A DNA stretch of 47,378 bases from Holophagaceae bacterium (GCA_017859955.1 JAFNAB010000009.1:1-47378), one strand, 5' to 3'; shown: positions 1 to 10,491, numbered from the stretch's first letter. The notes: generated by a model from the letters alone, not told the origin. A program made the numbers and translations.

Positions 1-114
1 CTGGGGAATCTGGAGGAAGCCCTCGGGATGCCTCTCCCCGCGGTGGAGGAGAGCTATCTCCTCGGCCTACGGGAAGGCAAGCTGAAAGACCTATGGGAGA
101 CTGTAGCCCGTTAG
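1..114 (+). CDS. C-terminal end of an unidentified protein
   Basis: The frame is open from the window edge and closes at the TAG at 112-114, giving the last 37 residues of a protein that begins outside the window. The tail is leucine- and glutamate-rich and probably helical (it ends LKDLWETVAR). It is too short to identify. The next gene starts about 100 bases further on. Confidence 0.5.
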   Translation: MGNLEEALGMPLPAVEESYLLGLREGKLKDLWETVAR

Positions 115-216
115 CCCGGGGGGATTCCACTGGAGCGGGAAGAACGCTCAAGCGAGAGCGGCGACAAACGAATCGGCGCCATCCCCCGCTGGCCGACCGA
201 GCCTATACTTCCCCCC

Positions 217-1317
217 ATGCCGACCGATCCATTCACCGTACTCACCCTCGACGCCGGGGGCACCACCCTCACCTTCCAGGCCATCCGGGATGGCCAGCTT
301 CTCGGGGAAGCCTTCACGGTCCCCAGCCGTTGCGAGACCCTGGACACCTTCCTGGGGGATCTCACGGCTGGATTTGAGTCCTTGAAGGCCAGTGCTGGCG
401 CCTGCGACGCCATCAGCTTCGGCTTCCCGGGACCGGCGGATTATCCCTCGGGCGTCATTGGCGATCTCTGGAACATGCCGGCCTTCCAGGGTGGTGTCCC
501 CCTGGGCCCCATCCTCCAGGATCACTTCGGAGTGCCGGTCCACATCAACAACGACGCCGATCTCTTCACCCTCGGAGAGGCCCTTCACGGACTCATCCCG
601 GAGGTCAACGGGCAGCTCAAGGCGGCCGGAAATCCCAAGCGCTACCGCCATCTCCTGGGCCTGACTCTGGGCACGGGCTTCGGGGCTGGCATCGTGGTGA
701 ACGGCCGCCCCCTCCTGGGCGACAATGCCAGCGGAGCCGAGATCTGGCTGATGCGCCACAAGCTGGCCCCGGAGTGCTACGCCGAGGAAGGCATCAGCAT
801 CCGGGCCATTCGAAGCGTCTACGCCGAGAAAGCGGGCATCCCCCTCCAGGAGGCCCCGGAACCCCGCCTCATCGCGGCCATCGCCCTCGGACGCCTGCGG
901 GGCCACCGGGCGGCGGCCCAGGAGGCCTGGCGGCGCATGGGAGAGGTGGCCGGGGAAGCCATCGCCTGCGCCCTCACACTGGTGGACGGGCTGGTGGTGC
1001 TGGGGGGTGGGCTCTCGGCGGCCTCGGAGCTCTTCATGCCGACCCTGCTCGGTGCCCTGAACGGCAGTATCCGGAAAATGGACGGCAGGGAGCTGCCCCG
1101 CCTGGTCCAGCACGTCTACGACCTGGACCGGCCTCAGGATCTGGATGCATTCCTGCGCGGCACGCCCATGCCCATCCAGGTGCCGGGCCGATCGGCTCCC
1201 CTGATGTGGGATCCCACCAAGCGCTGCGGAGTGGGCAGGACCCGCCTTGGCACCAGCCACGCCACCGCCCTGGGAGCCTACGAATTTGCCATCGCAGCCG
1301 GGACGACCATGGCCTGA
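217..1317 (+). CDS. ROK-family sugar kinase-like protein
   Basis: 366 residues with the ASKHA fold signatures of the ROK family: a phosphate-1 loop DAGGTT at residues 12-17, a GFPGPAD segment near residue 70, NNDAD at 111-115 that should hold the catalytic aspartate (D113), and LGTGFGAGI around 151-160 as the second phosphate loop. ROK kinases phosphorylate hexoses or amino sugars in the cytoplasm using ATP. The usual ROK zinc site (a CxCGxxGCxE cluster) is absent; the equivalent part carries a MRHKLAPECYAEEG segment instead, so the substrate cannot be assigned. There is no HTH domain, so it is the kinase rather than the repressor type. The ATG at 217 is the only sensible start. Confidence 0.8.
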   Translation: MPTDPFTVLTLDAGGTTLTFQAIRDGQLLGEAFTVPSRCETLDTFLGDLTAGFESLKASAGACDAISFGFPGPADYPSGVIGDLWNMPAFQGGVPLGPILQDHFGVPVHINNDADLFTLGEALHGLIPEVNGQLKAAGNPKRYRHLLGLTLGTGFGAGIVVNGRPLLGDNASGAEIWLMRHKLAPECYAEEGISIRAIRSVYAEKAGIPLQEAPEPRLIAAIALGRLRGHRAAAQEAWRRMGEVAGEAIACALTLVDGLVVLGGGLSAASELFMPTLLGALNGSIRKMDGRELPRLVQHVYDLDRPQDLDAFLRGTPMPIQVPGRSAPLMWDPTKRCGVGRTRLGTSHATALGAYEFAIAAGTTMA

Positions 1318-1449
1318 AGGGGGCTTCGGGGCGGGCGGCTATACTTGAACCACACCCCGTGCCGTGCCCCAACCGGGAACACGGCGCTCTGGCCCGGAGC
1401 CCCATCCAGAGACCAGGAATCCGACTTCGCCCCTTGCACGAGCAGTCCC

Positions 1450-1893
1450 ATGACCCAGCATCAGCAGCTTCCCGGCAACTATCCCATCCGCTTCGACACC
1501 CGTATCGACTGGTGCGAGGTGGACCCCTTCGGTCATGTCAACAATCTCGCCATCATGCGCTACGTGCAGTCCGCACGGGTGCACGCCAGCGAAGAGATCG
1601 GCATGATGCAGCACCATGCTGCCACGGGCGTAGGCCCTGTCCTCGTCTCCACCGCCTGCCAGTTCAAGAAGCAGCTCTACTACCCCGGCAATGTCACCGT
1701 CCTGGCCCGGGTCGATCACCTCAAGACCACCAGCTTCCACCTGCATCACGTGGTGTTGAATGATGCCCGGGAAATCGTCGCGGAGGCCCAGGACGTCCTG
1801 GTCTTCGTTGACTTCAAGCTGAACACCAAGTGCCCCATTCCGGACGAGGTCCGGGCCAAGTTCCTGTCCCTTGGGGCCAAGGATCTGGCCTGA
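1450..1893 (+). CDS. Hot-dog fold acyl-CoA thioesterase (4HBT type)
   Basis: 147 residues. The signature DPFGHVNN at about residues 25-32 matches the active-site aspartate and following loop of 4-hydroxybenzoyl-CoA thioesterase/YbgC-type enzymes, which hydrolyse acyl-CoA thioesters in the cytoplasm. The rest fits a single hot-dog domain of normal length. The frame is open further upstream to 1345, but that extension is low-complexity, so the ATG at 1450, just before the TQHQQLPGNYPIRF segment, is preferred. It lies 8 bases before the next gene and is probably co-transcribed with it. The acyl substrate is unknown. Confidence 0.8.
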   Translation: MTQHQQLPGNYPIRFDTRIDWCEVDPFGHVNNLAIMRYVQSARVHASEEIGMMQHHAATGVGPVLVSTACQFKKQLYYPGNVTVLARVDHLKTTSFHLHHVVLNDAREIVAEAQDVLVFVDFKLNTKCPIPDEVRAKFLSLGAKDLA

Positions 1894-1901
1894 TCTCCCG
1901 G

Positions 1902-2429
1902 ATGCTCCCAGTCCTCACCTGCTTCCTGCTGCCCTTCGGGGGCGGCATTCCCGCCGGGGTCCTGCTGGCCCATTCGCGGGGGCTCGCCTGGCCGGTGACC
2001 GCGGGGCTCTACCTCCTCTCGGACATCATCCTGGCCCTGCTTTTTGAACCCACTCTGAGACTCCTGGTGGCCCTCGGCAGGAAGGTCCCCTTCCTGGTCC
2101 GCTTCGGCACCGCCCTCAAGGCCTCCTCCCAGCAGGCGGCCGCCCGTTATAACCGGGCCGGAGCCGGTCCCATCTCCCTCATCGCCCTGTCCTTCGGCGT
2201 CGACCCCATGACGGGCCGGACGGCGGCCCTCGCGGCAGGCTTCGGCCCCCTGGCAGGTTGGTCCTTCGCCATCGCCGGGGATCTGCTCTACTACGCCGCC
2301 ATCGCCTTCGCCACCCTGCGCCTCAGCACCTGCCTTAAGAACCCCGAGGCAGCGGTCCTGGCGGTGCTCCTGGCCATGGCCCTGATTCCGAGTCTGGTGA
2401 GACGGCTGAGAGGTCGTCACGAAAACTGA
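1902..2429 (+). CDS. Small integral membrane protein
   Basis: 175 residues with about four hydrophobic helices: residues 1-20, a second pair around 25-55, one near 105-140 and one near 145-165. A glycine-rich LPFGGGIPAG turn follows the first helix and may resemble the polar re-entrant motif of small multidrug-export type (COG2426) proteins, but I cannot confirm that family. The start at 1902 keeps the gene 8 bases behind the thioesterase; an upstream in-frame ATG at 1830 would overlap that gene by 64 bases. The stop codon lies inside the terminator stem. Confidence 0.6.
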   Translation: MLPVLTCFLLPFGGGIPAGVLLAHSRGLAWPVTAGLYLLSDIILALLFEPTLRLLVALGRKVPFLVRFGTALKASSQQAAARYNRAGAGPISLIALSFGVDPMTGRTAALAAGFGPLAGWSFAIAGDLLYYAAIAFATLRLSTCLKNPEAAVLAVLLAMALIPSLVRRLRGRHEN

Positions 2430-2456
2430 GAAAGGCACGCCAGGCGTGCCTTTCTC
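2428..2456. terminator. Bidirectional intrinsic terminator
   Basis: A perfect 14-bp inverted repeat (2428-2441 with 2443-2456) has a one-base centre on paper, so the real loop must open a few pairs. It begins with A residues and ends in TTTCTC, so it can act for both the membrane protein gene (+) and recA (-), which converge here. Confidence 0.75.
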
Positions 2457-2475
2457 CTCTTGTCCCGGCCGATAC

Positions 2476-3401
<926 letters not shown>

Positions 3402-3533
3402 GGAATCTCCTCGGGTGGTGCGATGAAACAGGATGGATCACAAAAGCGAAAAAAACAAGAACCTTTTCCTTCGCCACAATCCCTTCCCAGGATGCCATGA
3501 TGGGGGGTTTTCCTGGACACTCAACGGACCCGC

Positions 3534-5799
3534 ATGCCTCCTGGTTCCCTCCCCACCAACTCCCGCACCAGTCAACTGTCCCTCGCCCTCGCCCGCCTGG
3601 AGGCCGAGGGGGTGGCTTTGCCCAGCGGCCCCGCCTGGGACCGTTTCTTGAGCGAGATGGACACGGGATGCCAACTCGTGGAGCTGCACCCCTGCCCGGA
3701 CCTCCTCCAGTACCGATCTCTGGTGGACCACCTCAAGGAGGTGGTCTTTCAGATCGACCGTGAGGGGAGCTGGTCCCTGCTGAACCCGGCCTGGACCACC
3801 ATCATGGGCTTTCCTTTGGAAGAGAGCCTGGGGCAGCCATTCCTGGGCTACATGCACCCCGAGGACACCAGCCGCTACATGAACCTGCTGACCTATGCCC
3901 TGGAAACCAGCCAGGACATCATCCGGGGCGAGTTCCGCTTTGTGACCCGGGAAGGACAGCCCCGGTGGGTGGAGATGTACAACCGCGTCACCGTGGACGG
4001 GAATGGCACCGTCACGGGAGTGACCGGGACCCTCAACGACATCACGGAGCGTCGCCGGGCCGAGACGGCCCTGGCCACCATCACCTCCCGCCTCATGGCT
4101 CTGCTGGAGAACATGCAGGCCGGCATCCTGGTGGAAACCCAGGACCGCAGGATCGCCCTGCTGAATGAGACCTTCTGCCGGATGTTCGATGTGCCGGTCC
4201 CGGCCCACATGCTCACGGACAGCCCGGCCACCGAACTCCTGGAGATGTGCCTGCCCCTGGCGGAATCCCCCTCCACCCTCCAGGAGCGCCTCCAAGAGAT
4301 CCACAAACGAGGCACTCTGACCAGAGATCCGGACCCCCATGAACGGCGTCATCGGCATGACGGACCTGCTGCTCCGAACCACCCTCAACGGCGAGCAGAT
4401 GGACTACGCCACCACCATCCGTTCCAGTGCCATGACCCTCCTGCGCCTCATCAACGACATCCTCGACTTTTCCAAGATCGAGGCAGGCAAGATGGAGTTG
4501 GAGAAGATCCATTTCGACCTCCAGGAACTCCTGGATGACCTCCTGGCCGCCCTGGGGGTCAAGGCCCACCATAAGGGGGTGGAGCTGCTGACCTGGGTTT
4601 CCGGGGACACCCCCACCCGCCTCATGGGGGATCCGATCCGCCTCCGGCAGGTCCTCTCCAACCTCACGGACAACGCTCTCAAATTCACGGAAAAGGGATC
4701 CGTCCTCATCAAGATCTCCCTCCAGTCCCGGGACTTGGACACCGCAGTGCTGCGTTTCGAGATCCAGGACAGCGGCATCGGCATGCCCCCCGAGGTATCC
4801 AGCCGCCTCTTCCAGTCCTTCTTCCAGGGGGATTCCTCCACGACCCGGAAATACGGCGGAACCGGCCTCGGCCTTGCCATTTGCAAGCGGATCGCCGAAT
4901 TGATGGACGGCAGCATTGGCGTGGACAGCACCCCGGGCAAGGGCAGCACCTTCTGGTTCACCGCCCATCTGGCCCTTCAGGAAACGGGGATGGATCCCTG
5001 GAAACCCGCCTGCCCCGCCCGGTTCTTCCTCCATGGCCTGCCGGATGCCACCGGAGGCATTCTCCAGGCCCAGCTCCAGGACTGGGGCTTCCAGGCTCGG
5101 ATCCTGGAGGCTGGTGCCGACCAGGACCTCTTCGCCGAATCCCCTGAACCCGCCTTCCTGGTCTTCCATCTCCAGAACGGCGTCCTTCCCCCCTGGATCT
5201 CGGAGCTCCTGGCAACCCGAAGGACGACAGGCCCCCGCCTCGTCCTGGCCCACAGCCTCTACGAGAAGGACGAGGTTCTCGCCCGCGAGGAATTGAAGGG
5301 AGTGGCCTTCCTTCCTCTCCCCCTCCGGCGTTCCCAACTCCGGGGCCTGGTGGACGGCACCCAGCCCCAGACCGAAGCCCTCCAGCCCCACCCCGAGGTC
5401 CAACCGGGCCAATCCGAGGCGGCCATCCTCCTGGTCGAGGACAACCTGGTCAACCAGCGGGTGGCCCTGGCGATCCTGAAGAAGATGGGTCTCAAGGCCG
5501 ATGTCGCGGTCAACGGGCGGGAGGCCCTGGACGCCGCCCGTCACAAGGCCTACGACGTGATCCTCATGGATTGCCAGATGCCCGAAATGGATGGATTCCA
5601 GGCCACCCGATTGATCAGGGACACCGAAGGGGAGGGACGGCGGGTGCCCATCCTGGCCATGACCGCCAACGCCATGCACGGGGACAAGGAGCGGTGCGTG
5701 GAGGCTGGCATGGATGACTACATTGCCAAACCCGTCACCCTTGATAGTCTGATGGTCCTCCTGCGTCGGTGGCTTCCTGCCGACACCCAGCCCCAGTAA
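3534..5799 (+). pseudogene. PAS-containing hybrid histidine kinase with response-regulator domain, internally deleted
   Basis: The first frame (3534 to about 4320) holds a PAS domain at roughly residues 60-180 ending in a PAC-like DITERRRAE segment, then the start of a second PAS (LMALLENMQAGILVE). The second frame (from about 4324) resumes at EIRTPMNGVIGM, the middle of an HK class-1 H-box, and continues with a dimerisation helix, an HATPase domain (N-box DNALKFT, DSGIGM, GGTGLGLAI) and a C-terminal receiver (VEDN, DCQMPEMDG phospho-acceptor, AKP). What is lost is the end of the second PAS and the H-box before EIRTP, including the phospho-accepting histidine; codon 4321-4323 reads Pro and a stop lies at 4318-4320. 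The full protein would be a soluble sensor with a phosphorelay receiver. Deletion or assembly fault; see findings. Confidence 0.8.
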
Positions 5800-5807
5800 G
5801 CCACCCC

Positions 5808-6959
5808 ATGACCAATGATCGCATTATCGAAGATTCCCTGGCTCTCCAGATGGTGCTCCAGCGCCTGTATCTGGCGAACGCCAAGGTGCGCTTGGCCTAC
5901 CGGGAGTTCCGGGAGGAATTCCAGATCCTCAAGCAGGAACCCGGGCGCTTCGCAGTTCGCATGCCGCTCACCCAGGCGACGAGCTGGAAGCTTGAGACTG
6001 GCGAAAAAGTAGGCCTGACCCTTGAGGACCGGGGGATGAAGTTTGAGGGTGTGGTCAACATCGAGGGACAGGGCGAGGAGGATGGCATGCCTGCCCTCTT
6101 CCTGCTGGGCCCCCGCTTCCTGCGCCGCTCCGACGAAAGCCGCCTGGTGGACTTCGTGCCGGACACCCCCCCCAAGTGCACCTTCATCAACGCCCGCAAC
6201 ACCCTCATGGACGGCCAGATCCGGGGCTTCGGCCGGAACGGCCTGGAACTGGCCCTCAACGACCCCCGGCAGAACATCCAGGAGTTCTTCAGGATCGGCG
6301 AAGAGGCGACCCTCGATATCGCCCTGGAGGGGGACACCCGGCTCCAGGCCCCCACCAAGGTCGCGTATTTCGGAGATGCCTTCGTCGGCCTCGAATTCAC
6401 GAACCGGATGGAGAACGCCGCCCTCAACCAGTTCCGCAACTGGATGGACGGCCAGCAGCGGCTCCAGGCCCAGCGGGACCGGGAGACTTTCGAGACCGGA
6501 GGCGCCCCCCGGGCCTCCCACGCCCCGATCCTGCCCACAGCCCGGCTCATGGTGGACCGGGATCCCCTGATCCTCCTGTTGACGGAGCGGGAGGACTTCG
6601 CGCGGCGCATGGCGGAGGGCCTCGGACGGAAGTTCGGCTTCGCCAGCCTCGACTACATCAAGGGAGCGGTCCATCCGCTTCTCAAACCCCTGGGAGCCGG
6701 GGAGAACAACTGGGGCCGCTTCCGTCTCATTCTGGTGCACAACCAGCTCCGCCTGGTGAGCCCTCTGGAATTGACCCGTCAGCTCATCGAGCAGGAGCGC
6801 TGCCCGCTGCCGGTCCTCCTGGTGGGCTCCGAGGAGGATCTCGAACTGAAGCGCAACCGTGCGGTGGGAGCAGGTGCCGTGGACTACTTTCCCGTGGAGC
6901 CCTTCAAGATCCTGTCTGTGCTCAAGAAAGTGGACGAGACCCTGAGCCTCTTCGCCTGA
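5808..6959 (+). CDS. PilZ-domain protein with C-terminal receiver-like domain
   Basis: 383 residues. The N-terminal 100 residues resemble the YcgR-like domain preceding PilZ. Residues about 105-215 look like a PilZ c-di-GMP binding domain, with an RRSDESR segment at its front that could supply the RxxxR motif and IRGFGRNGLEL in place of the usual D/NxSxxG. Residues about 250-383 have the alternating pattern of a response-regulator receiver (LILLLTERED, LPVLLVGSEED, GAVDYFPVEPFK) with the conserved lysine replaced near the end, so it may not be phosphorylated. The start at 5808 follows the sensor kinase stop by 8 bases, suggesting that the kinase and this c-di-GMP effector work in one pathway. 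Confidence 0.65.
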   Translation: MTNDRIIEDSLALQMVLQRLYLANAKVRLAYREFREEFQILKQEPGRFAVRMPLTQATSWKLETGEKVGLTLEDRGMKFEGVVNIEGQGEEDGMPALFLLGPRFLRRSDESRLVDFVPDTPPKCTFINARNTLMDGQIRGFGRNGLELALNDPRQNIQEFFRIGEEATLDIALEGDTRLQAPTKVAYFGDAFVGLEFTNRMENAALNQFRNWMDGQQRLQAQRDRETFETGGAPRASHAPILPTARLMVDRDPLILLLTEREDFARRMAEGLGRKFGFASLDYIKGAVHPLLKPLGAGENNWGRFRLILVHNQLRLVSPLELTRQLIEQERCPLPVLLVGSEEDLELKRNRAVGAGAVDYFPVEPFKILSVLKKVDETLSLFA

Positions 6960-7034
6960 GGCCTCCACCCGACGGTTTATCCACTCCCCCATTTGTGCTA
7001 GTCTCATGGATCACCACCTTTTGGGGGGGTTCCG

Positions 7035-7517
<483 letters not shown>

Positions 7518-8000
7518 ATGGGCGTTCGTCGCCGTGGGCGCGAGTACGCCCTACAGATGCTGTACGCCATGGACCTCAATGGCTACAAGCCGGACGAAGT
7601 GTTTGCCGGATTCAACGCCATCCAGGATCTGAACCGGGACGCGTTCTACCAGGCCCGGCGTCTGGTGGAGGGCATCCACGGCCGCCAGGAAGAGATTGAT
7701 GGCGTCCTGACCCGCTTCGCCGAGAACTGGAAGATCCACCGCATGGCCGTAGTGGACCGGAACCTGCTCCGCCTGGGGATCTACGAGCTGATGTATGTGA
7801 AGGACACACCCTTCCCCATCATCATCAACGAGGCCCTGGAGATCGTGAAGGAGTTCAGCGACCACGAGGGCACCCAGTTCGTGAACGGCATCCTGGATGC
7901 CGCCAGCCGGGAGTTCCGCAAGGAAGAGCTCGGAACCCACCCCAGGGGCAAGAAGCAGCAGCCAGCCCCCGCCCAAGCCCCCGAAGCTCCCAAGGAGTAG
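7518..8000 (+). CDS. nusB: Transcription antitermination factor NusB
   Basis: 160 residues. NusB with NusE (S10) binds boxA RNA and promotes antitermination, mainly at rRNA operons. The all-helical NusB signature is clear: RRRGREYALQMLYA at the N-terminus, the central DRNLLRLGIYEL around residues 80-91 and the INEALEIVKEFS and FVNGILDA helices near 100-128. A Pro/Ala/Lys-rich tail after residue 140 is an extension and probably disordered. It starts directly after the ribH stop, so the two are translationally linked, and ends 37 bases before tRNA-Thr. Confidence 0.95.
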   Translation: MGVRRRGREYALQMLYAMDLNGYKPDEVFAGFNAIQDLNRDAFYQARRLVEGIHGRQEEIDGVLTRFAENWKIHRMAVVDRNLLRLGIYELMYVKDTPFPIIINEALEIVKEFSDHEGTQFVNGILDAASREFRKEELGTHPRGKKQQPAPAQAPEAPKE

Positions 8001-8037
8001 CCCTGAGCGCGCAGATGCGCGACAATAGGGATTCCGC

Positions 8038-8113
8038 GCCGCTTTAGCTCAGCTGGTAGAGCACTCGCCTTGTAAGCGAAAGGTCCTCGGTTCAAATCCG
8101 GGAAGCGGCTCCA
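8038..8113 (+). tRNA. tRNA-Thr (anticodon TGT), CCA encoded
   Basis: The cloverleaf is complete: acceptor GCCGCTT (8038-8044) pairs with AAGCGGC (8103-8109), the D-arm is GCTC/GAGC, the anticodon loop CTTGTAA carries TGT, and the T-loop is TTCAAAT. Discriminator T and CCA are encoded at 8110-8113. Its 3' part is repeated at 11905, which marks it as an integration site. Confidence 0.95.
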
Positions 8114-8114
8114 G
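8074..8114 (+). repeat. Left attachment repeat (3' end of tRNA-Thr)
   Basis: These 41 bases, running from the anticodon stem through the CCA end, match 11905-11945 with three differences. The intact tRNA lies at this end, as expected after integration of an element into the 3' end of a tRNA gene. Confidence 0.8.
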
Positions 8115-8118
8115 GATC

Positions 8119-8152
8119 AAGCCCCGAAGATGATGAATCTTCGGGGCTTTTG
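8119..8152 (+). terminator. Intrinsic terminator after tRNA-Thr
   Basis: A 13-bp perfect stem (8119-8131 with 8137-8149) with loop GATGA is followed by TTG. It ends the nusB/tRNA transcript. A degenerate copy of the same hairpin follows the tRNA fragment at 11949-11979. Confidence 0.8.
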
Positions 8153-8439
8153 ATTTGTCCGCCCGTCCGACAATGATCCATAACCCTGCTGAGTGAGGTG
8201 GATAGTTGCCCTCGACGGCACCCCGAGAGTGCAATAGAGGTGCACTCATTCTACCACAGAAACCATTGTGGTAATTAATGTTACACCCCATCCGGCACCC
8301 CGGAGTGATATCGGAGCAGCGGAAATGCTCAGGGGTGGTCGAGTTGCGAAGTAGAGTCCCTTGAGGGACGAGTTAGGGCTTTACCAGGAAGTGATTACGG
8401 GGCGGAACACATTGAAGGCAACAGGGAAATCCAACTCCC
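8153..8439. other. Non-coding stretch with two hairpins
   Basis: No gene is visible. Two perfect 7-bp inverted repeats stand close together: 8227-8233 with 8241-8247 (loop 7) and 8252-8258 with 8267-8273 (loop 8). Neither has a T-run. A 15-base word at 8375-8389 recurs at 9433-9447. Confidence 0.5.
8375..8389. repeat. 15-bp direct repeat, copy 1
   Basis: AGGGCTTTACCAGGA, identical to 9433-9447. Each copy lies 30-50 bases beyond the stop codon of an exported-protein gene on the minus strand. Confidence 0.6.
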
Positions 8440-9384
8440 CTACCTGGTTTCCCGGGAGATCATCCGGAGGAAATACCTTGCCAGGGATTGCTGTGCAGGG
8501 GTGCCGTCTTTGGCGAGCGTCTCCAGTTCCCGCCGGTATGCACGACCAAACAGCCTCTCGTCATCGAGGTGCGTGAAACACCGAATCTGACTCTCTGAAA
8601 GCGGGGAAGAAACCACCTTGTATTTCCTCGCCATAGGCTCCCATCGGTAGGTCACCTCGGCGGTTCCCTTGACGAGCAGGTCGCCGTCCTTCGCATTGCC
8701 TGCATCCACCTTCAGTTTCTCTACGAGTGAGAATCCGGCATAGAACTCATAGGCGTAGGTCACATGCAGGTCATCCCCATGAACTGTGACCTTCGAAGCA
8801 TGGGCGTTCCCATTGAGGTTGTAACCCAGCAGCGCGAGGTTATGCTCCTCGACGCTCTCAAGTCCGCAGACAACATCCCCGTCCACGGCGCGCAAGAAGA
8901 GGTTCGTATACTGCCAGATGCCAGTTCCATGTGCTTCCATGTGAACGAATCGGACAGCGTGACGGCCTCCCCCACACTCCAGGACATCGTAGGGAGGTGG
9001 TTCGTTGTGTGCCCAAGCCTGATGGGTGTATACGATCTGCCAGTTGTCATGCCGACGTTTGAGTACGTATACCCGGGTCTGATCCTTATACGCCCCACTG
9101 ATGAACAAGACTTGTTCCTGGACGCCATCACCATCCAGGTCGACTGGCACTAGGTTCAGATAGGGTTCCGTCCACTCCGAGGACTTCGCAGGGAACGCCT
9201 CCGGGTCGTGATGACTACGTGCGAACTCACGGACAAGGTCCTCGACGGGAACCCCCTTCCCCACTGCCTGCTGGGCACGGAGCATCCAGTCTTGGGAAAC
9301 GGGGCGCTCGGCAGGGGAACCACCATTGACCACCCCCATCGCGCTGAACGCGAGGGAGAGGGTCAGCAAGATTCGCACGCACAT
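8440..9384 (-). CDS. Exported protein of unknown function
   Basis: 314 residues if translation starts at the ATG at 9384, which has AGGAG eight bases upstream; an upstream in-frame start at 9411 adds nine residues before the signal peptide. Residues 1-20 (MCVRILLTLSLAFSAMG) form a signal peptide, so the product is periplasmic or secreted. A segment PVDLDGDGVQEQVLF near residue 83 looks like the Asp-rich calcium-binding repeat found in FG-GAP/VCBS-type surface proteins. The rest (many beta-prone segments) is not recognised. It lies inside the tRNA-Thr island behind another exported protein on the same strand, separated by about 90 bases. Confidence 0.6.
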   Translation of the reverse strand: MCVRILLTLSLAFSAMGVVNGGSPAERPVSQDWMLRAQQAVGKGVPVEDLVREFARSHHDPEAFPAKSSEWTEPYLNLVPVDLDGDGVQEQVLFISGAYKDQTRVYVLKRRHDNWQIVYTHQAWAHNEPPPYDVLECGGGRHAVRFVHMEAHGTGIWQYTNLFLRAVDGDVVCGLESVEEHNLALLGYNLNGNAHASKVTVHGDDLHVTYAYEFYAGFSLVEKLKVDAGNAKDGDLLVKGTAEVTYRWEPMARKYKVVSSPLSESQIRCFTHLDDERLFGRAYRRELETLAKDGTPAQQSLARYFLRMISRETR

Positions 9385-9432
9385 GGTTGAGACTCCTGGT
9401 TCCGACGACAATCATGGAATCAGAGACAGATC

Positions 9433-9447
9433 AGGGCTTTACCAGGA
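9433..9447. repeat. 15-bp direct repeat, copy 2
   Basis: Identical to 8375-8389; it lies just downstream of the gene ending at 9478. Confidence 0.6.
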
Positions 9448-9477
9448 GAGGTAGGTCGCCGGTGGGTCCCCAGTCAC

Positions 9478-10383
9478 CTACCTGCCAATCTCTGACAACA
9501 CCCTGCTTTGCCTGGAGCGAAGTGACATATCAAGCACACAGCTCTCGCCCTTAACCTTCATAGGACCCTGCAAGCGCAGGTTTGCGTCATAGTTCGCGCT
9601 TTCAATTACGCTTCCTGCACGGCGAAAAAGGAACTCATATCGTCCGATGATCTTGCCAGTGGGTTGGGGGCTTCCCGGATCGAGGTTAGCGATCACCTGG
9701 GCAAACGCAGGTTGCTGAGCGAGATCAAAGTCCTGATCGATCTTGCCCGTCACCCGGATCAGATCTCCAGTAATTGAGTCGAGGGTATACCGGATCACAA
9801 TTGGGGACCTTGCGCCTTGCTTGAGCGGCAGGTCACAACTCCACGTCGAACCTGCCATAACGGCCCCCTCTGGCAGGATGTTGGCGGAGTATACCAAGTT
9901 GTCCCCTATGAGACCGAGCAATGCCTCCCCAGCAGTTCCATCCAGATTGGCGCCTGAAAGCAGGGAAGCACTCAGTAGGTTGCCGCGATCCCCGTAGGAC
10001 ACGATGACATGTCCCCCTCGGAAATAATCCGTGAAACGCTTGGTGACTTCAACCGGAGTTTGGGGACCATTGGAAGCCTCCACGACGGCCATGTCGTATC
10101 TGGAGACACCGTCCTTGTCTTTCCCGATCACCGATTCCAGCACCCGAAAATACATTGGAGCAGGGTTTGGAGCAGGTAATGCCTGCCCGTTCACAATCAG
10201 AGAAAATGTCGTTGAGATCCCGACCTGATATTCCAGCTTCTGTCCTACCACTGGAGCCCAACGGACGACACCCGAAGGCAGACTACCCTCCTGCACGGTC
10301 TGGGAGTGCTGAGCACTCAATTGCGTATTAGCGGTGAACGACAACATAAGAGCCGCTATGACGGTGACACTTCTCCATCGCAT
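9478..10383 (-). CDS. Exported protein of unknown function
   Basis: 301 residues from the ATG at 10383; the frame is open to 10422, but the shorter start puts a normal signal peptide at the front (MRWRSVTVIAALMLSF, cleavage probably after residue 25 near LSAQ). The mature part is beta-rich, with a repeated pattern of short hydrophobic strands (RYDMAVVEAS, IIGRYEFLFRR, YDANLRLQG) that suggests a beta-sandwich or lipocalin-like body. I do not recognise the family. It shares strand with the next exported protein gene and may be co-transcribed with it. Confidence 0.6.
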   Translation of the reverse strand: MRWRSVTVIAALMLSFTANTQLSAQHSQTVQEGSLPSGVVRWAPVVGQKLEYQVGISTTFSLIVNGQALPAPNPAPMYFRVLESVIGKDKDGVSRYDMAVVEASNGPQTPVEVTKRFTDYFRGGHVIVSYGDRGNLLSASLLSGANLDGTAGEALLGLIGDNLVYSANILPEGAVMAGSTWSCDLPLKQGARSPIVIRYTLDSITGDLIRVTGKIDQDFDLAQQPAFAQVIANLDPGSPQPTGKIIGRYEFLFRRAGSVIESANYDANLRLQGPMKVKGESCVLDMSLRSRQSRVLSEIGR

Positions 10384-10491
10384 ATGGGGTCCTTGTCCGG
10401 AGCAAACGAATCGCAGAGACACTAGGAGACCTTGGCATTGCTGCGTTGAGAGGTCAACAAAAGCGAAGGAGGAGGCTTTCCCCTGCCGCCC

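Noticed and set aside
4213-7007. Long minus-strand frames opposite the sensor kinase and PilZ gene
   Set aside because: Composition is typical of antisense GC-rich frames and there are no ribosome sites or domains.
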